Assembly (NCBI GenBank): GCA_003250355.1
Contig: QKGS01000069.1
Span: 85,411 to 149,410, forward strand
Source: Bacteroidota bacterium
Lineage (GTDB): Bacteria; Bacteroidota; Bacteroidia; Bacteroidales; SZUA-534
Direction: 5' to 3'
Length of the DNA stretch: 64,000 nt
Made by a program: the position numbers and the translations under genes
The notes under the pieces: generated by a model
What the model saw: the letters and a program-made list of their open reading frames with translations, nothing else
Told to the model about the DNA's origin: nothing
Database searches by the model: none
Shown: piece by piece, positions 63,044 to 64,000 of the stretch
Layout: each line of letters starts with the position of its first letter
Position numbering within the stretch: the stretch's first letter is position 1

Positions 63044-64000
63044 TTAAAAGTTGTAGCTAAGCTTAATTCCTGCACCATTATTAAATGGTACATATGAAGC
63101 TTTTAAGCTTGTTTGTTTTGCTTTATTATTGGCAATAGTAAAGTAAATTCCTGTTGCCAATGCTGCTGTTGCAACCCCAAACGATGCTTGCCAAATAAGG
63201 TCTTGAGTCTTTATTTGGGTATGCAGGTTGGTTGCGTTGTCGGTGGCAATTTTATATTCGTTGTATTTTTTATTAGCACTGTAAAAGTAATATCCACCGG
63301 TAGCTGCTGCTGCTCCGGCTATTGAAAAACAGGCTATTTGTGCAGTTTTGTATTTGCTTCCGGTAGCATTATTAGCAATTTTTGGTTCTTTCTCTTTTTT
63401 TGGTTCTTTAAGCACTATTTCTTCTTTATTCGATTCAGGTTTTTCTTCTGCTATCTTCTCATCTTGTTCTTTCTTTTTAGCTGCAGCGGCTTTTTTATCT
63501 TTTGCCAGTGTTTCGTTTAGTTCGGTTATTTTATTTTCAGCTATGGTTACATTTTTAACTATATCGTTATACCCCTCTTTTTTAATAGTAACTTCATATT
63601 CACCAATCATCAAATTACTAACGGTAGTAGGAGTTTTACCTTTTTCTTGTCCATTTATAATAATTATAGCATCCATAGGCGATGTCATAACATCGAGCTT
63701 ACCGGTTTTTCCGTCGAGGTTCAAGTTAATAGTTTTTTCTTCGCCTGCTTTTACTTCTATGCGTTGATTGTTGGAGTTATAACTCTCTTTGCGAGCTTCA
63801 AAGCTATGAATACCTTCCATTACACGACCGGTATAAGTTCCAAAGCCAACTTTTTCGGCATTTACATAAATATCGGACTCGGGGCTGGTATTAACAGTAA
63901 TAACTGCAAATGAAGGTTTTAGCTCTATTTCAACTACCGAAGTATCACCTTTTGTAATATTAAATTCTTTTATTTCGGGTTGGTACATAGGCATTTTTAC
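63044..64000 (-). CDS. PEGA-domain protein, 5' end outside the window
   Basis: The frame stays open to the last base (two codons before the listed Met), so the true start lies beyond the window. The visible part has PEGA-type beta-sandwich repeats ('AVITVNTSPESDIYVNAEKVGFGTYTG' and 'LDVMTSPMDAIIIINGQEKGKTP'), then a Lys/Glu-rich stretch and two C-terminal hydrophobic segments (ACFSIAGAAAATGGYYFY; ASFGVATAALATGIYF). PEGA domains often sit in surface proteins. It is the first visible gene ahead of the PKD/kelch lipoprotein. Confidence 0.78.
   Translation of the reverse strand, partial: VKMPMYQPEIKEFNITKGDTSVVEIELKPSFAVITVNTSPESDIYVNAEKVGFGTYTGRVMEGIHSFEARKESYNSNNQRIEVKAGEEKTINLNLDGKTGKLDVMTSPMDAIIIINGQEKGKTPTTVSNLMIGEYEVTIKKEGYNDIVKNVTIAENKITELNETLAKDKKAAAAKKKEQDEKIAEEKPESNKEEIVLKEPKKEKEPKIANNATGSKYKTAQIACFSIAGAAAATGGYYFYSANKKYNEYKIATDNATNLHTQIKTQDLIWQASFGVATAALATGIYFTIANNKAKQTSLKASYVPFNNGAGIKLSYNF

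Noticed and set aside
1-64000. CRISPR arrays, tRNA or rRNA genes, complete insertion sequences
   Set aside because: No short regularly spaced direct repeats, no cloverleaf-like or rRNA-like blocks and no transposase were seen in any intergenic gap.

Overview
The window is AT-rich DNA from a member of the Bacteroidota. The evidence is a complete porP-gldKLMN type IX secretion (T9SS) cluster, two secreted enzymes ending in T9SS sorting domains, an STN-type TonB-dependent receptor, DUF4249 and DUF5686 proteins, and several upstream regions fitting the Bacteroidota promoter TTTG-N~19-TAnnTTTG. Two GH16 agarase-like enzymes, a GH50 agarase-like enzyme, a sulfatase and a KDG-kinase-like sugar kinase suggest a free-living, probably marine, degrader of sulfated red-algal galactans. 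The order porP-K-L-M-N and the long coiled-coil GldL suggest a Bacteroidales/Marinilabiliales-type lineage, but this is inference.

Layout. 1-1.4 kb: the end of a TolC-like gene, then metF. 1.4-7.5 kb (minus strand): the T9SS core. 7.6-11.1 kb (minus): an arginase-fold protein with a damaged metal site, then topA. 11.2-13.6 kb (plus): PBP1A. 13.6-17.2 kb (minus): a panC-panD-rfaE2-lipoprotein-radA operon. 17.3-18.5 kb: hemW. 18.6-29 kb (plus): a sulfatase with an Ig-like tail, a four-gene envelope locus (unknown secreted protein, STN receptor, DUF4249 lipoprotein, MG2-like protein), and the GH50 enzyme. 29.2-34.3 kb (plus): a sirtuin, a beta-barrel protein, a cation diffusion facilitator and a DUF5686 protein. 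34.3-46.3 kb: two paralogous GH16-CBM6-CTD enzymes flanking a MOSC-MogA fusion, queD, asnB and a DpnII-like restriction-modification operon that has a compact palindromic element at its 5' edge. 46.4-51.1 kb: a helical-repeat protein, a PfkB sugar kinase, a degenerate tyrosine recombinase and metG. 51.2-59.6 kb: a PAS histidine kinase, an LD-carboxypeptidase, a coiled-coil protein, a frameshifted lipoprotein gene, a LiaF-like protein with a LytS/LytR-type two-component pair, and an OsmC protein. 59.8-64 kb: a polysaccharide-deacetylase-like protein, a PKD/kelch lipoprotein and a PEGA-domain protein cut by the window edge.

Working together: the T9SS would export the two GH16 enzymes that start agar breakdown. 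GH50 would process the oligosaccharides, the sulfatase could remove sulfate groups, and the PfkB kinase could act in anhydrogalactose or uronate catabolism. I found no tRNA, rRNA or CRISPR array. All family assignments are from motif recognition by eye; no database search was run.
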